A stretch of DNA of 37,368 nucleotides. Source: an uncultured beta proteobacterium. Lineage in GTDB: Bacteria; Pseudomonadota; Gammaproteobacteria; Burkholderiales; Burkholderiaceae_C. A model generated the notes under the pieces. It did no database searches. It was given only the letters and a program-made list of their open reading frames with translations, and had not been told where the DNA came from. Each line of letters begins with the position of its first letter. Within the stretch, counting starts at the first letter, position 1. The stretch lies in contig CAIUDG010000095.1 in NCBI GenBank assembly GCA_903897925.1, positions 1-37,368 on the forward strand. The letters are read 5' to 3'. The position numbers and the translations under genes are program-made. Below are positions 1 to 7,313 of this stretch, piece by piece.

Positions 1-204
1 ACGCAACGCAAACCAACACAGCAGGTAAAAGAGGACAAGAGCAGGCGCGCAACGCAACGCAAACCAACACAGCAGGTAAAAGAGGACAAGAGCAAGCGCG
101 CAACGCAGCGAACACCAACACAGCAGGTAAAAGAGGACAAGAGCAAGCGCGCAACGCAGCGAACACCAACAAAGCAGGAAGAAGAGAAAAAAGCGGCCAA
201 GCAA
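1..204. repeat. 51-bp tandem repeat, three good copies plus one decayed copy
   Basis: Units begin at 1, 52, 103 and 154. Copies 1 and 2 differ by one base. Copies 2 and 3 differ by three bases. Copy 4 is recognisable for about 25 bases and then drifts into an A/G-rich stretch. The period of 51 bp equals 17 codons. In frame 1 of the plus strand the unit encodes a Lys/Arg/Gln-rich peptide (TQRKPTQQVKEDKSRRA), and two of the three substitutions between copies 2 and 3 are synonymous, which favours coding in this frame. The array may start left of the window. Confidence 0.9.
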
Positions 205-594
205 CGCGCAGAAAAACTAGAACCGCACCTGCACCCCCACATAAACACTCCGCGGCGCCCCCTGCGAAAGAAACTGCTCCGCTGCTCCAGTAGTCAGCAA
301 ATTCGTAGCCAACACCCCGTAATTCGCATACCGCCGATCCAGCAAATTATTCACCCCTGCCGTCAGCGACCAAGACCTGCCCAGACTACGGTGATAGTCC
401 ACAGCCAGCGTAGCGAACCCTGGAATCTGCCCATGCACATCCGCATTATTTTCATCCCCCCGTGCAAAAGTAGACCCCTGCGCCTGCAACGCCAAGCCCA
501 CCCGATCCGCACCACTCAGCGCATAGCCCACCCGCAACTTCAGCACCCAGGCTGGAATACCGGGCAGAAAATCACCCGCCTGCACCGGCGTTGA
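1..594 (+). CDS. possible C-terminal end of a basic repeat protein entering from the left
   Basis: Frame 1 is open from the left edge to a TGA at 592-594. It starts with the 17-residue basic repeat, which is followed by a Lys/Arg-rich stretch. Low-complexity basic tails of this sort are known from histone-H1-like or AlgP-like bacterial proteins, but no family can be named here. The weakness is that the last ~378 bp lie antisense to the end of the TonB receptor (217-2472), where the peptide reads like a shadow. Frame 3 is also open and stops at 291-293, so the real end could be there. The start lies outside the window. Only the repeat periodicity and the synonymous changes support coding. Confidence 0.2.
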   Translation, partial: TQRKPTQQVKEDKSRRATQRKPTQQVKEDKSKRATQRTPTQQVKEDKSKRATQRTPTKQEEEKKAAKQRAEKLEPHLHPHINTPRRPLRKKLLRCSSSQQIRSQHPVIRIPPIQQIIHPCRQRPRPAQTTVIVHSQRSEPWNLPMHIRIIFIPPCKSRPLRLQRQAHPIRTTQRIAHPQLQHPGWNTGQKITRLHRR

Positions 595-2472
595 AGCAGC
601 GCTATTCGCCGGATTCGCCACCATAAAAGAACTCTGGTAAGTCGCCTGAATCCAGTCCAGATCCAACGCATAGTCCCAGGCCCGAGTCCGCCCATCCAGG
701 CCCAACTCCAGACCCTGGCGCAGCGTCGCCCCGACATTCGAAAAATAGCCCGAAGTCAGGGTACTCTGATTGAACAAAATATCGTTCTCCAGCCGCGTCT
801 GGTACAAGGCCCCGCGCCACTTCAGCTGGCTACCCCAGTTACCGCGCAGCCCGAGCTCATAGGTCTTCGACACCACCGCATCCAGGTGCGGATCGGCGCC
901 GAACGCATTCGGAATACCACTGCAAGGCACCGCTGGATCCGCGCATGCCAGCTCAATCGCCGATGGCGTGCGCAGCCCCTCGGCGTAATTCGCAAAACCA
1001 ATCAGTTGCGGCGCCAGCACATAGGTCATGCCCAGCGACGGATTCAGCCGCTGGTAACTATTGCTGCCGGTCACTGCCGTCAGCTGGCCGGACGCCAGCG
1101 TGGCGCTGTTGTCGCACAAATCATTGCTGACGCAGGACCAGCCGTCCAGATTCAGCTGGGCATAGTCATAGCGCGCCGACGCCGTAATGCTCAGCGCCTC
1201 GCTGGCATCCCAGGTACTGGTGGCAAACAGACCCCAGCGTGTAGTGTCGGCGGCAATATTCGCCTGCGGCATATAGGCATCGGTCGCTACCATGCCGTGG
1301 CTGGCATCGACATAGGCGTCCTGGCCCTGGTTGTCGAAGGCGGTGTGGCTGAGCTCCAGGTTCAGACCCAGCGTCAGGGTCTGGGTGTGGTCCCAGATCG
1401 GGTCGGTATTGCTCCACTGCAGATTGGCACCCACAATGTCCTGCAGCGCATGCGCCAGCAGGTTGGAGGCCGGGCAGTCGCCGCTGCCAACACAGCTGGC
1501 GTCGTTGGTGGAGGCCGAGACCAGGCTGTTGATATTGCTGTTCAGTATGTCGCGCTGCAGGCGGCGGTAATAGAGGTTGCCAGCGTAGGTGTTGGAGCTG
1601 TCGAGTTCCAGGTTGCCGCTCAGGTTCAGCGTCAGGTTTTGGGTCGCGGTGTAATCCGGGTGCGAATAGCCCTGGGCCGCATTGTCGAGCATGGACTGCG
1701 GCACCGACTGGTTGCCGTACAACAGGTTGTCGGCATACAGCACCGACAGCGCGCCGTCCCAGTTGTTGCCAAAGCGCGTGTATTTGGCAAACAGCTGGCG
1801 TACCCGGCTCGGGTTGTAGCTGGCCCAGCCGGCGTCGTTGTAGAGCGCGCTGGCCAGGTAGAGCCGGTCGTCCTCGCTGTGGCTGCCGTGTTCCACGTCG
1901 ACGCTGGTGCGGCCAAAGCTGCCGACAGTAACGCCCATCTGCGTGCCGTTCAGGTTCTGGCCGTCCTTGCTGCTCATGGAAATAGCGCCACCCAGGGTGT
2001 TCAGCCCATAGACCGGGTTCGAGCCCGGTATCACCGTGACCTTGTCGACGATCAGTCCCGGCAACAAGTCCCAGGACACGATGTCGCCAAACGGCTCGTT
2101 GATGCGCATGCCGTCCAGATACACCGACAGACCCTGCGGTGTGCCCAGCACTGGCGAGGCACTGAAGCCGCGGTAGTTGACGTCCATGGCAAAAGGATTG
2201 CCCTGGGTGTCGTTGACATTGAGCGAGCCCACCGCCTGGTTCAGGCCTTGCACCAGGTCGATGCTGTCTTGCGACAGCGCATCGTGGGACAGTGTCTGCA
2301 CATTGCCGGCAAACTTGTTCAGGGCAATGCCAGTGTTGCCGACCGGCTTGTTGGCAACGATGGTGACTTCTGCCAGCGTTCCGTCGTTGCTGCTCTGTGC
2401 GCTGGCCAGCAGCGACCAGAGCGAGGCCAGGGCGGCGCAGCACAGCGTGCGCGCGAAGGGGGGCATGGGCAT
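217..2472 (-). CDS. TonB-dependent outer-membrane receptor 1
   Basis: A 751-residue gated outer-membrane channel that would import a scarce ligand using TonB energy. A Sec signal peptide ends near ASAQ (residues ~8-26). A TonB-box-like stretch (AEVTIVA) lies at ~34-40. The plug domain covers ~55-175 with the usual VxVIPGSNPVYG...GGAI pattern, followed by a beta-barrel ending in the terminal aromatic motif VGVQVRF. The start is the first of two in-frame ATGs (residues 1 and 3), with an AAGAAA purine stretch just upstream. It begins 18 bp after the propeller gene (2491-3462) and is probably its operon partner under the sigma-54-like promoter at 3473-3489. The ligand cannot be read from sequence; siderophore, lanthanide chelator or cofactor are all possible. 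Confidence 0.93.
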   Translation of the reverse strand: MPMPPFARTLCCAALASLWSLLASAQSSNDGTLAEVTIVANKPVGNTGIALNKFAGNVQTLSHDALSQDSIDLVQGLNQAVGSLNVNDTQGNPFAMDVNYRGFSASPVLGTPQGLSVYLDGMRINEPFGDIVSWDLLPGLIVDKVTVIPGSNPVYGLNTLGGAISMSSKDGQNLNGTQMGVTVGSFGRTSVDVEHGSHSEDDRLYLASALYNDAGWASYNPSRVRQLFAKYTRFGNNWDGALSVLYADNLLYGNQSVPQSMLDNAAQGYSHPDYTATQNLTLNLSGNLELDSSNTYAGNLYYRRLQRDILNSNINSLVSASTNDASCVGSGDCPASNLLAHALQDIVGANLQWSNTDPIWDHTQTLTLGLNLELSHTAFDNQGQDAYVDASHGMVATDAYMPQANIAADTTRWGLFATSTWDASEALSITASARYDYAQLNLDGWSCVSNDLCDNSATLASGQLTAVTGSNSYQRLNPSLGMTYVLAPQLIGFANYAEGLRTPSAIELACADPAVPCSGIPNAFGADPHLDAVVSKTYELGLRGNWGSQLKWRGALYQTRLENDILFNQSTLTSGYFSNVGATLRQGLELGLDGRTRAWDYALDLDWIQATYQSSFMVANPANSAASTPVQAGDFLPGIPAWVLKLRVGYALSGADRVGLALQAQGSTFARGDENNADVHGQIPGFATLAVDYHRSLGRSWSLTAGVNNLLDRRYANYGVLATNLLTTGAAEQFLSQGAPRSVYVGVQVRF

Positions 2473-2490
2473 GGCGCGGGGTTTCTTTTT

Positions 2491-3462
2491 TTAGTTGATC
2501 AAAATCGTGTGCGGCGAGCGGCCCACCGGTACCGTGCGAATCGCCTTGCGGCTGGCGGTGTCGATGATGCTCATGTCGTCGGACAGGCCATTGGCCACAT
2601 ACAGGCGCGAGCCGTCCGGATTCAGGGCCAGGCCCCAGGCGCGTTTGCCGACCAGTACCAATCCACGCACAGTGCGTGTGGCGACATCGACTTCGGCCAC
2701 GTGGTTGGCGCGTCCGAGTCCGACCCAGACCGTCTTGCCGTCTTTCGACATGACCATGCCAACCGGCGTGATGTCGGCACTGCGCATGCCGGTGACGGTA
2801 AAGCCCAGGGTCTGTTTCACCTTCATGCTGGCGCTGTCGATGATGCTGATGCTAGAGCCCATTTCGTTGCTGACCCAGAGTTCGCCGCCGTCAGGCGTCA
2901 GGGCAAAGCGGCGTGGCCGCATGCCGGCTTTGACCTGCGCGCTGATCTTGTGTTGTGCCAGGTCGATGCGGTAGACCGTGTTGGCCACTTCCGATGTGAC
3001 ATAGACCAGCTTGCCATCCGGGCTGGCCAGCACGCCTTCGGGCTCGGCGCCGGTCTTGACGGAAAACTGCGGCTTGCCGCTGCCGACTTCGTAGGCGGCC
3101 AGCTGGCTGCCATCTTCAATCGACACATACACCGTCTTGCCATCGGGTGACAGTGCAAACAGTTCCGGGCTCTCGCCGGTGTTGAAGCTGCCACTGAGCT
3201 TGCCGCTGGCCAGGTCGACGATGCCGATCTGGTTGCTGTCGCCACAGGCCACCAGAATCTGTTGCCCACCCGGAGCCCAGGCCATGTGGCGCGGGCGCAA
3301 GCACACCGGAATCGCGCGCAAAACTTTGCCATCGTTGTCGAGTTGCAGGATGGCGTTGTCTTTTTCGCTACTGACAAAAACATCGGCACTGGCGTGCTGG
3401 CACACAAGCAGCAGCAGCGTGGCACAGATGCGCTGGAACAGGGGAGTGGTGAGGTGTTGCAT
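2491..3462 (-). CDS. exported YVTN-family beta-propeller protein, PQQ-catabolism-associated type
   Basis: A 323-residue periplasmic protein with a signal peptide (hydrophobic core ATLLLLVC, cleavage after HASA near residue 26). It has about seven repeats of the form SPDGKxVYV...NxVxxID. The repeat wording (ELFALSPDGKTVYVS, RPRRFALTPDGGELWVSNE, ITPVGMVMSKDGKTVWVGLG) is close to the family I know as TIGR03866, the beta-propeller found in operons tied to PQQ-dependent alcohol catabolism; related proteins sit in methylotroph lanthanide-uptake (lut) clusters. It is the first gene of a leftward operon with receptor 1. Its function is unproven; a substrate-binding or scaffold role in the periplasm is inference. 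The sigma-54-like promoter puts transcription start about 1 nt before this ATG, which is odd, but a later start would destroy the signal peptide. Confidence 0.9.
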   Translation of the reverse strand: MQHLTTPLFQRICATLLLLVCQHASADVFVSSEKDNAILQLDNDGKVLRAIPVCLRPRHMAWAPGGQQILVACGDSNQIGIVDLASGKLSGSFNTGESPELFALSPDGKTVYVSIEDGSQLAAYEVGSGKPQFSVKTGAEPEGVLASPDGKLVYVTSEVANTVYRIDLAQHKISAQVKAGMRPRRFALTPDGGELWVSNEMGSSISIIDSASMKVKQTLGFTVTGMRSADITPVGMVMSKDGKTVWVGLGRANHVAEVDVATRTVRGLVLVGKRAWGLALNPDGSRLYVANGLSDDMSIIDTASRKAIRTVPVGRSPHTILIN

Positions 3463-3472
3463 CAGAAAGGTA

Positions 3473-3489
3473 CAGCAATATGGATGCCA
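3473..3489 (-). promoter_or_regulatory. sigma-54-type (-24/-12) promoter for propeller and receptor 1
   Basis: Read on the minus strand, the sequence is TGGCATCCATATTGCTG. It matches the RpoN consensus TGGCAC-N5-TTGC(A/T) with the exact GG-N10-GC spacing. The predicted transcription start is about 12 nt beyond the GC, at ~3463, directly before the ATG at 3462. Confidence 0.7.
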
Positions 3490-3515
3490 GTCGGCCAGCG
3501 CTAGGGGTAAACACC

Positions 3516-3630
3516 TGTGTGTCAGGGTTCGCCCAGGGGAGAGGTGCTGTACCAGGCGCTACCGGCACGCAATTTGCGGCCATTCAGGGCAGTGTTCCAG
3601 CTTGACACAGTGCGTGCGATCCGTGTGTCA
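3516..3630. promoter_or_regulatory. candidate activator/operator sites in the divergent region
   Basis: The 210-bp divergent region (3463-3672) has TGTGTGTCA at 3516-3524 and a perfect 7-bp inverted repeat TGACACA (3603-3609) / TGTGTCA (3624-3630) with a 14-bp spacer. A second, wider inverted repeat pairs GGTACAGCA (3469-3477) with TGCTGTACC (3545-3553). These could be enhancer sites for a sigma-54 activator or sites for another regulator. The inverted repeat at 3603-3630 lies downstream of the predicted rightward start, which is unusual for an enhancer. Assignment to any protein is inference. Confidence 0.35.
3563..3579 (+). promoter_or_regulatory. sigma-54-type (-24/-12) promoter for receptor 2 and ABC ATPase
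   Basis: The sequence CGGCACGCAATTTGCGG carries GGCACG-N4-TTGC with GG-N10-GC spacing, a near-perfect RpoN promoter. The predicted start is ~3589, giving an ~84-nt leader before the ATG at 3673. Confidence 0.8.
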
Positions 3631-3672
3631 CGCCCCCTGTTCCGCCCTTTATTTTTTTAAAAAGAAAACGCC

Positions 3673-5826
3673 ATGAGACAAATTGATGTGTGCCCGCAGC
3701 GCATGCTGCCCCTGTTGCTTGCCATGTCCGCGTTGCCGGCGTGTGCGCAGGCTTTGGACGAAGTGGTGGTGTCGGCATCGCGCACCGAGCAGCGCAGCTT
3801 TGACAGTCCGGCGGCGGTGCAGCGGGTGGACCGGGATGTGATACAGGACGCCGGACCGCAGGTGAATTTGTCGGAGTCGTTGACGCGCGTTGCCGGGCTT
3901 ACGATTCTGGACCGCGAGAACTATGCGCAAGACTTGCAGCTGTCGATTCGCGGTTTCGGTGCCCGGGCCAGTTTTGGCATTCGCGGCATTCGCCTGCTGA
4001 TCGACGGCATTCCGGCCAGCACGCCGGACGGCCAGGGCCAGGGCTCCTCAATCAGCCTGACCTCGATGGACCGCATTGAAGTCTTGCGCGGGCCGCTGGC
4101 GCAGCTGTATGGAAATGCCTCGGGCGGCGTGATACAGGCCTTCACCAAGCCGGCACCGTTGACACCGGAAGTCAATTACCAGTACTACCTGGGCGCTTAT
4201 GACATGCACCGCGCCGACTACCAGTTCGGCGACACCGTTGACGGCTATGGGCTGGTGGCCGATTACAGCACCTTTAGCACCGATGGTTTCCGCACCAACA
4301 GTGGCGCGCAGCGCAAGCAGTTCAACGGCAAGCTGGTGTTCGATCCGAATGACCAGACCCACGTCAACGTGGTGTTCAACCAGTTCGACATGCCGCTGGC
4401 GCTCGATGCGCTGGGCCTGACAGCGCGCCAACTGGCGGCCGATCCGAGCCAGGCCGGCACCGGCGCGACCCAATATTCCACGCGCAAAACAATTTTGCAA
4501 AACCAGCTTGGCAGCTCGGCCAGCTACCGCCTGGACGCCGACCGCAGTGTGACGGCACGCGCTTACCTGGGCACCCGCGACAACCTGCAATACCAGGCCG
4601 CGACGGTCCCGGCCAGCGGCGTGTTTCCGGCGAATGGCGCCTGGACCGGACTGAACCGCAACTACTACGGCCTGGGCCTGCAGTACCAGCAGCGCAGTCG
4701 GTGGGACGACACCCCGGTCGAGTGGGTCAGTGGTTATGAATTCGACCGTTCGCGCGAATTCCGCCAGGCTGGTACCACCATTGCCGGACAGAAGACCGGC
4801 GTGATCAACCGCAGCGAAGACAACCAGTCGGAAAACAGCGACTTCTTCACCCAAGGCAACGTGCTGCTGAGCGATCGCGTCACTGTGACCACTGGGCTGC
4901 GTTACAGCACCGTGCGTTTTGTCAGCGACGACTATTACCTGGGCGACGGTGTCGATGGCTCTGGCAACAACAGTTTCCACTCGGTCAGTCCGGTGTTGGG
5001 AGCAACCCTGCATGCCACCGATGCGCTGAATCTGTACGCCAACATGGGCAAGGGCTTCGAAACGCCGACGCTGGCCGAAGTGGCCTATGAAAACGGCACC
5101 GTGCCGAACAAGCCGGTGGTTGGCATGTTCAATCCAAACCTGAATGCGTCCAGCAGCCACCATTACGAAATTGGCAGCAAATGGGTGCCGGCACCGAATG
5201 CGCGGATTGACTTTGCGCTCTACCAGATTGACACCAGCGACGAGATTGTGGTGTCCATCAGCAGCGCCGGCCAGACCTCTTACAAAAACGCACCGGGCAC
5301 CTCGCGCAGTGGCTGGGAGTTGTCCGGCAGCAACCAGTTGACGCCGCATGTGACACTGAGCGGCGCGGCCACTGTGATCGATGCGCACTATACCCAGCCC
5401 TTCGTCAATCAGACCGTCGTCAATGGTGTGACCAGCAATGTGACGGTGGCCTCGGGCAACAAGTTGCCCGGCATTCCGCAAACCTCGCTGTTCTCGGAGC
5501 TGGCCTGGAGCAGTGACAACACCCCCGCACGCAAGGGCGCGCCACCGATGGGCACGCGCTTTGGCATCGAGCTGGTGCAGGCGGGTCGCCTGTATGCCAA
5601 TGACACCAATACCGATTCCGCCGATGGCCACACGGTGCTCAACCTGAGTGGCAGCCAGCGCTGGGCCGTGGGCCAGGGCAACCTGGCGCTGTATGGCCGC
5701 ATCAACAATGCCAGCGACGAAAAATATGTCGGCTCGGTGATCGTCAACCAGAGCAGCGCCCAGTATTACGAGCCTGGTTTGCCGCGCAACTGGACCGTTG
5801 GCATCAGCCTGACGGTGCCGATGTGA
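3673..5826 (+). CDS. TonB-dependent outer-membrane receptor 2
   Basis: A 717-residue TonB-gated outer-membrane receptor. The signal peptide (MLPLLLAMSALPACAQA region, residues ~11-27) is followed at once by a TonB box LDEVVVSASR. The plug domain covers ~40-160 (LSIRGFGARASFGIRGIRLLIDG, DRIEVLRGPLAQLYGNASGGVI), then a ~550-residue beta-barrel. The final residues are SLTVPM, so the C-terminus lacks the usual terminal Phe/Tyr/Trp, a small oddity. The start is ATG 3673, preceded by an AAAAAGAAAA purine run; residue 11 (Met) has no ribosome site. Its stop overlaps the start of the ABC ATPase, so the two are translationally coupled. It is not a close copy of receptor 1. The ligand is unknown. Confidence 0.93.
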   Translation: MRQIDVCPQRMLPLLLAMSALPACAQALDEVVVSASRTEQRSFDSPAAVQRVDRDVIQDAGPQVNLSESLTRVAGLTILDRENYAQDLQLSIRGFGARASFGIRGIRLLIDGIPASTPDGQGQGSSISLTSMDRIEVLRGPLAQLYGNASGGVIQAFTKPAPLTPEVNYQYYLGAYDMHRADYQFGDTVDGYGLVADYSTFSTDGFRTNSGAQRKQFNGKLVFDPNDQTHVNVVFNQFDMPLALDALGLTARQLAADPSQAGTGATQYSTRKTILQNQLGSSASYRLDADRSVTARAYLGTRDNLQYQAATVPASGVFPANGAWTGLNRNYYGLGLQYQQRSRWDDTPVEWVSGYEFDRSREFRQAGTTIAGQKTGVINRSEDNQSENSDFFTQGNVLLSDRVTVTTGLRYSTVRFVSDDYYLGDGVDGSGNNSFHSVSPVLGATLHATDALNLYANMGKGFETPTLAEVAYENGTVPNKPVVGMFNPNLNASSSHHYEIGSKWVPAPNARIDFALYQIDTSDEIVVSISSAGQTSYKNAPGTSRSGWELSGSNQLTPHVTLSGAATVIDAHYTQPFVNQTVVNGVTSNVTVASGNKLPGIPQTSLFSELAWSSDNTPARKGAPPMGTRFGIELVQAGRLYANDTNTDSADGHTVLNLSGSQRWAVGQGNLALYGRINNASDEKYVGSVIVNQSSAQYYEPGLPRNWTVGISLTVPM

Positions 5827-6566
5827 TGGCCGATCCGGTCGTCCTGGCCAGCGGTTTGCACAAGCGCTATGGCGCCAAACTGGCTTTGAATGGGGTCAGC
5901 CTGTGTTTGTATCCGGGCCAGTTTGTGGCCCTGCTCGGTCCGAACGGGGCCGGCAAGTCGACCCTGGTGCAGGTGCTCAGCGGTCTGTTTGTGGCCGAGC
6001 GCGGTGAACTGTCGCTGCTGGGTTTTGACATGCGCACCCAGGCGGCGCAGGCCTTGCGCGGTCTGGGCGTGGTGTTTCAGCAGGCCTCACTTGATCTGGA
6101 CCTGTCGGTGCAGGCCAATTTGCTGTTCCATACCGATCTGCATGGACTGCCGCGCACACTGGCGCGCGCGCGCATCCAGGCCGGCCTGCTGCAACACGGT
6201 CTGCAGGCGCAGGCGGCGCTGCCGGTGCGCGCGCTGTCGGGCGGCAACCGGCGCAAGGTCGAGTTGATCCGCGCCATGCTGCACCGGCCGCGCTTTTTGT
6301 TGATGGACGAGGCCACGGTTGGCCTTGACCCGGCCTCGCGCCATGACCTGATGCGCAGCGTTGAGGCGCTGGCGCGCACGGGTGAAGTGGCGGTGTTGTG
6401 GGCCACACACCTGGTCGATGAAGTGGCCCATGCGGACCGCTTGCTGGTGCTGCACCAGGGCGCCCTGGCCTTTGACGGTGTGCCCGCTGACTTCGTGGCG
6501 CAGTCCGGTCAGGCCACCTTGGAGCAGGCCTTTTTGCAACAGTGCCAGGGCGCAACTGCGATCTGA
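5826..6566 (+). CDS. ABC-2-type exporter/uptake ATPase, PQQ-catabolism-associated type
   Basis: A 246-residue cytoplasmic ABC ATPase. Visible motifs are Walker A GPNGAGKS (38-45), Q-loop VFQQ (83-86), signature LSGGN (137-141), Walker B RFLLMDE (156-162) and H-loop His195 in LWATHLVDE. The text around them (GVVFQQASLDLDLSV, GLDPASR, LWATHLVDEV) matches my memory of the ATPase family TIGR03864 from PQQ-alcohol-dehydrogenase-linked ABC systems (LutE-like in methylotrophs). The start is ATG 5826, which overlaps the TGA of receptor 2 (TGATG); a GTG at 5823 is also in frame. The expected membrane partner (ABC-2 permease) and binding protein do not follow: the next gene is convergent. The ATPase is therefore either orphaned here or works with a permease encoded elsewhere. 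Confidence 0.92.
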   Translation: MADPVVLASGLHKRYGAKLALNGVSLCLYPGQFVALLGPNGAGKSTLVQVLSGLFVAERGELSLLGFDMRTQAAQALRGLGVVFQQASLDLDLSVQANLLFHTDLHGLPRTLARARIQAGLLQHGLQAQAALPVRALSGGNRRKVELIRAMLHRPRFLLMDEATVGLDPASRHDLMRSVEALARTGEVAVLWATHLVDEVAHADRLLVLHQGALAFDGVPADFVAQSGQATLEQAFLQQCQGATAI

Positions 6567-6599
6567 TACATCCCCCGGGCACCGCCAAGTGTGTTTGGG

Positions 6600-7313
6600 C
6601 TAGGCCCCGCGCAGCAGGTCGGGCCGTTGTAACAGCAACTGGTGGCACAGCGCCTGCACTGCCGGGGTGTCCACCGTGCGCGGGCGCGGCAATGCCACTG
6701 GCAGGTCGTGCAGCACATGCGAGGGGCCCTGGCTGAGAAACAGCACGCGGTCAGCCAGTGCCACCGCTTCGCTGAGTTGGTGGGTGACAAACAGCACGGT
6801 GCAGCCGCAGCGCTGCCACAGTGCCAGCAGTTGTTGGCGCAGCTGCTCGGCGGTGGGGGCATCCAGCGCCTGAAACGGTTCGTCCAGCAGCAGCAGGCGC
6901 GGTGCCGTGATGAAGGCGCGCGCCAGCGCCACCCGGCGTTGCATGCCGCCGGAGAGCTGGTGCGGATAGAGTGCGGCGCTGTGCGCCAGCCCGACCGACT
7001 GCAGCATGTCTTGCAGCTCCGCCAGCGGCGCATCCGGACGCACCAGCTGCAGATTGCCCAGCACCGTCAGCCAGGGCATCAGGCGGGGTTCCTGAAATAC
7101 CAGGCTGGTGTGCGCGGCCGCCACGCTGTGCACCTGACCGCTGAACTGGTGGTCCAGCCCGCACAGGATTTTCAGCAGGCTGGACTTGCCGGCGCCCGAA
7201 GGGCCGACGATGGCCACGAATTCGCCCGCTGCAGCACGGAAGGACAGCTGGTCAATCGCGCATTGGCCGTTGGGAAAGCACTTGCGCAGGTCTTGTACGG
7301 TAATGGCTGTCAT
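6600..7313 (-). CDS. NitT/TauT-family ABC importer, ATP-binding subunit
   Basis: A 237-residue ATPase of the SsuB/TauB/NrtD kind. Motifs are Walker A GPSGAGKS (37-44), Q-loop FQEPRLMPW, signature LSGGM (120-124), Walker B RLLLLDE (139-145) and H-loop His178 in FVTHQLSEA. The frame stays open upstream to 7733, but ATG 7313 is the natural start: it overlaps the permease stop by 4 bp (ATGA) and the domain begins at once (TAITVQDLRKCF). It is the last gene of the three-gene importer operon. The substrate cannot be told; nitrate, sulfonate, taurine and pyrimidine-precursor transporters all share this type. Confidence 0.93.
   Translation of the reverse strand: MTAITVQDLRKCFPNGQCAIDQLSFRAAAGEFVAIVGPSGAGKSSLLKILCGLDHQFSGQVHSVAAAHTSLVFQEPRLMPWLTVLGNLQLVRPDAPLAELQDMLQSVGLAHSAALYPHQLSGGMQRRVALARAFITAPRLLLLDEPFQALDAPTAEQLRQQLLALWQRCGCTVLFVTHQLSEAVALADRVLFLSQGPSHVLHDLPVALPRPRTVDTPAVQALCHQLLLQRPDLLRGA

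Noticed and set aside
886..3150. 754-codon open frame on the plus strand opposite receptor 1 and the propeller gene
   Set aside because: It is exactly antisense to two well-recognised genes, is rich in Arg, Gln and His as GC-rich shadow frames are, and has no recognisable domain.
3640..3672. T-run/A-run before receptor 2 as an intrinsic terminator
   Set aside because: TTTATTTTTTTAAAAAGAAAA has no GC-rich stem directly before the T-run and lies inside a leader driven by the promoter at 3563-3579.
4048..5631. 527-codon minus-strand frame inside receptor 2
   Set aside because: Antisense shadow of a clear TonB receptor; its composition is low-complexity and it has no family match.
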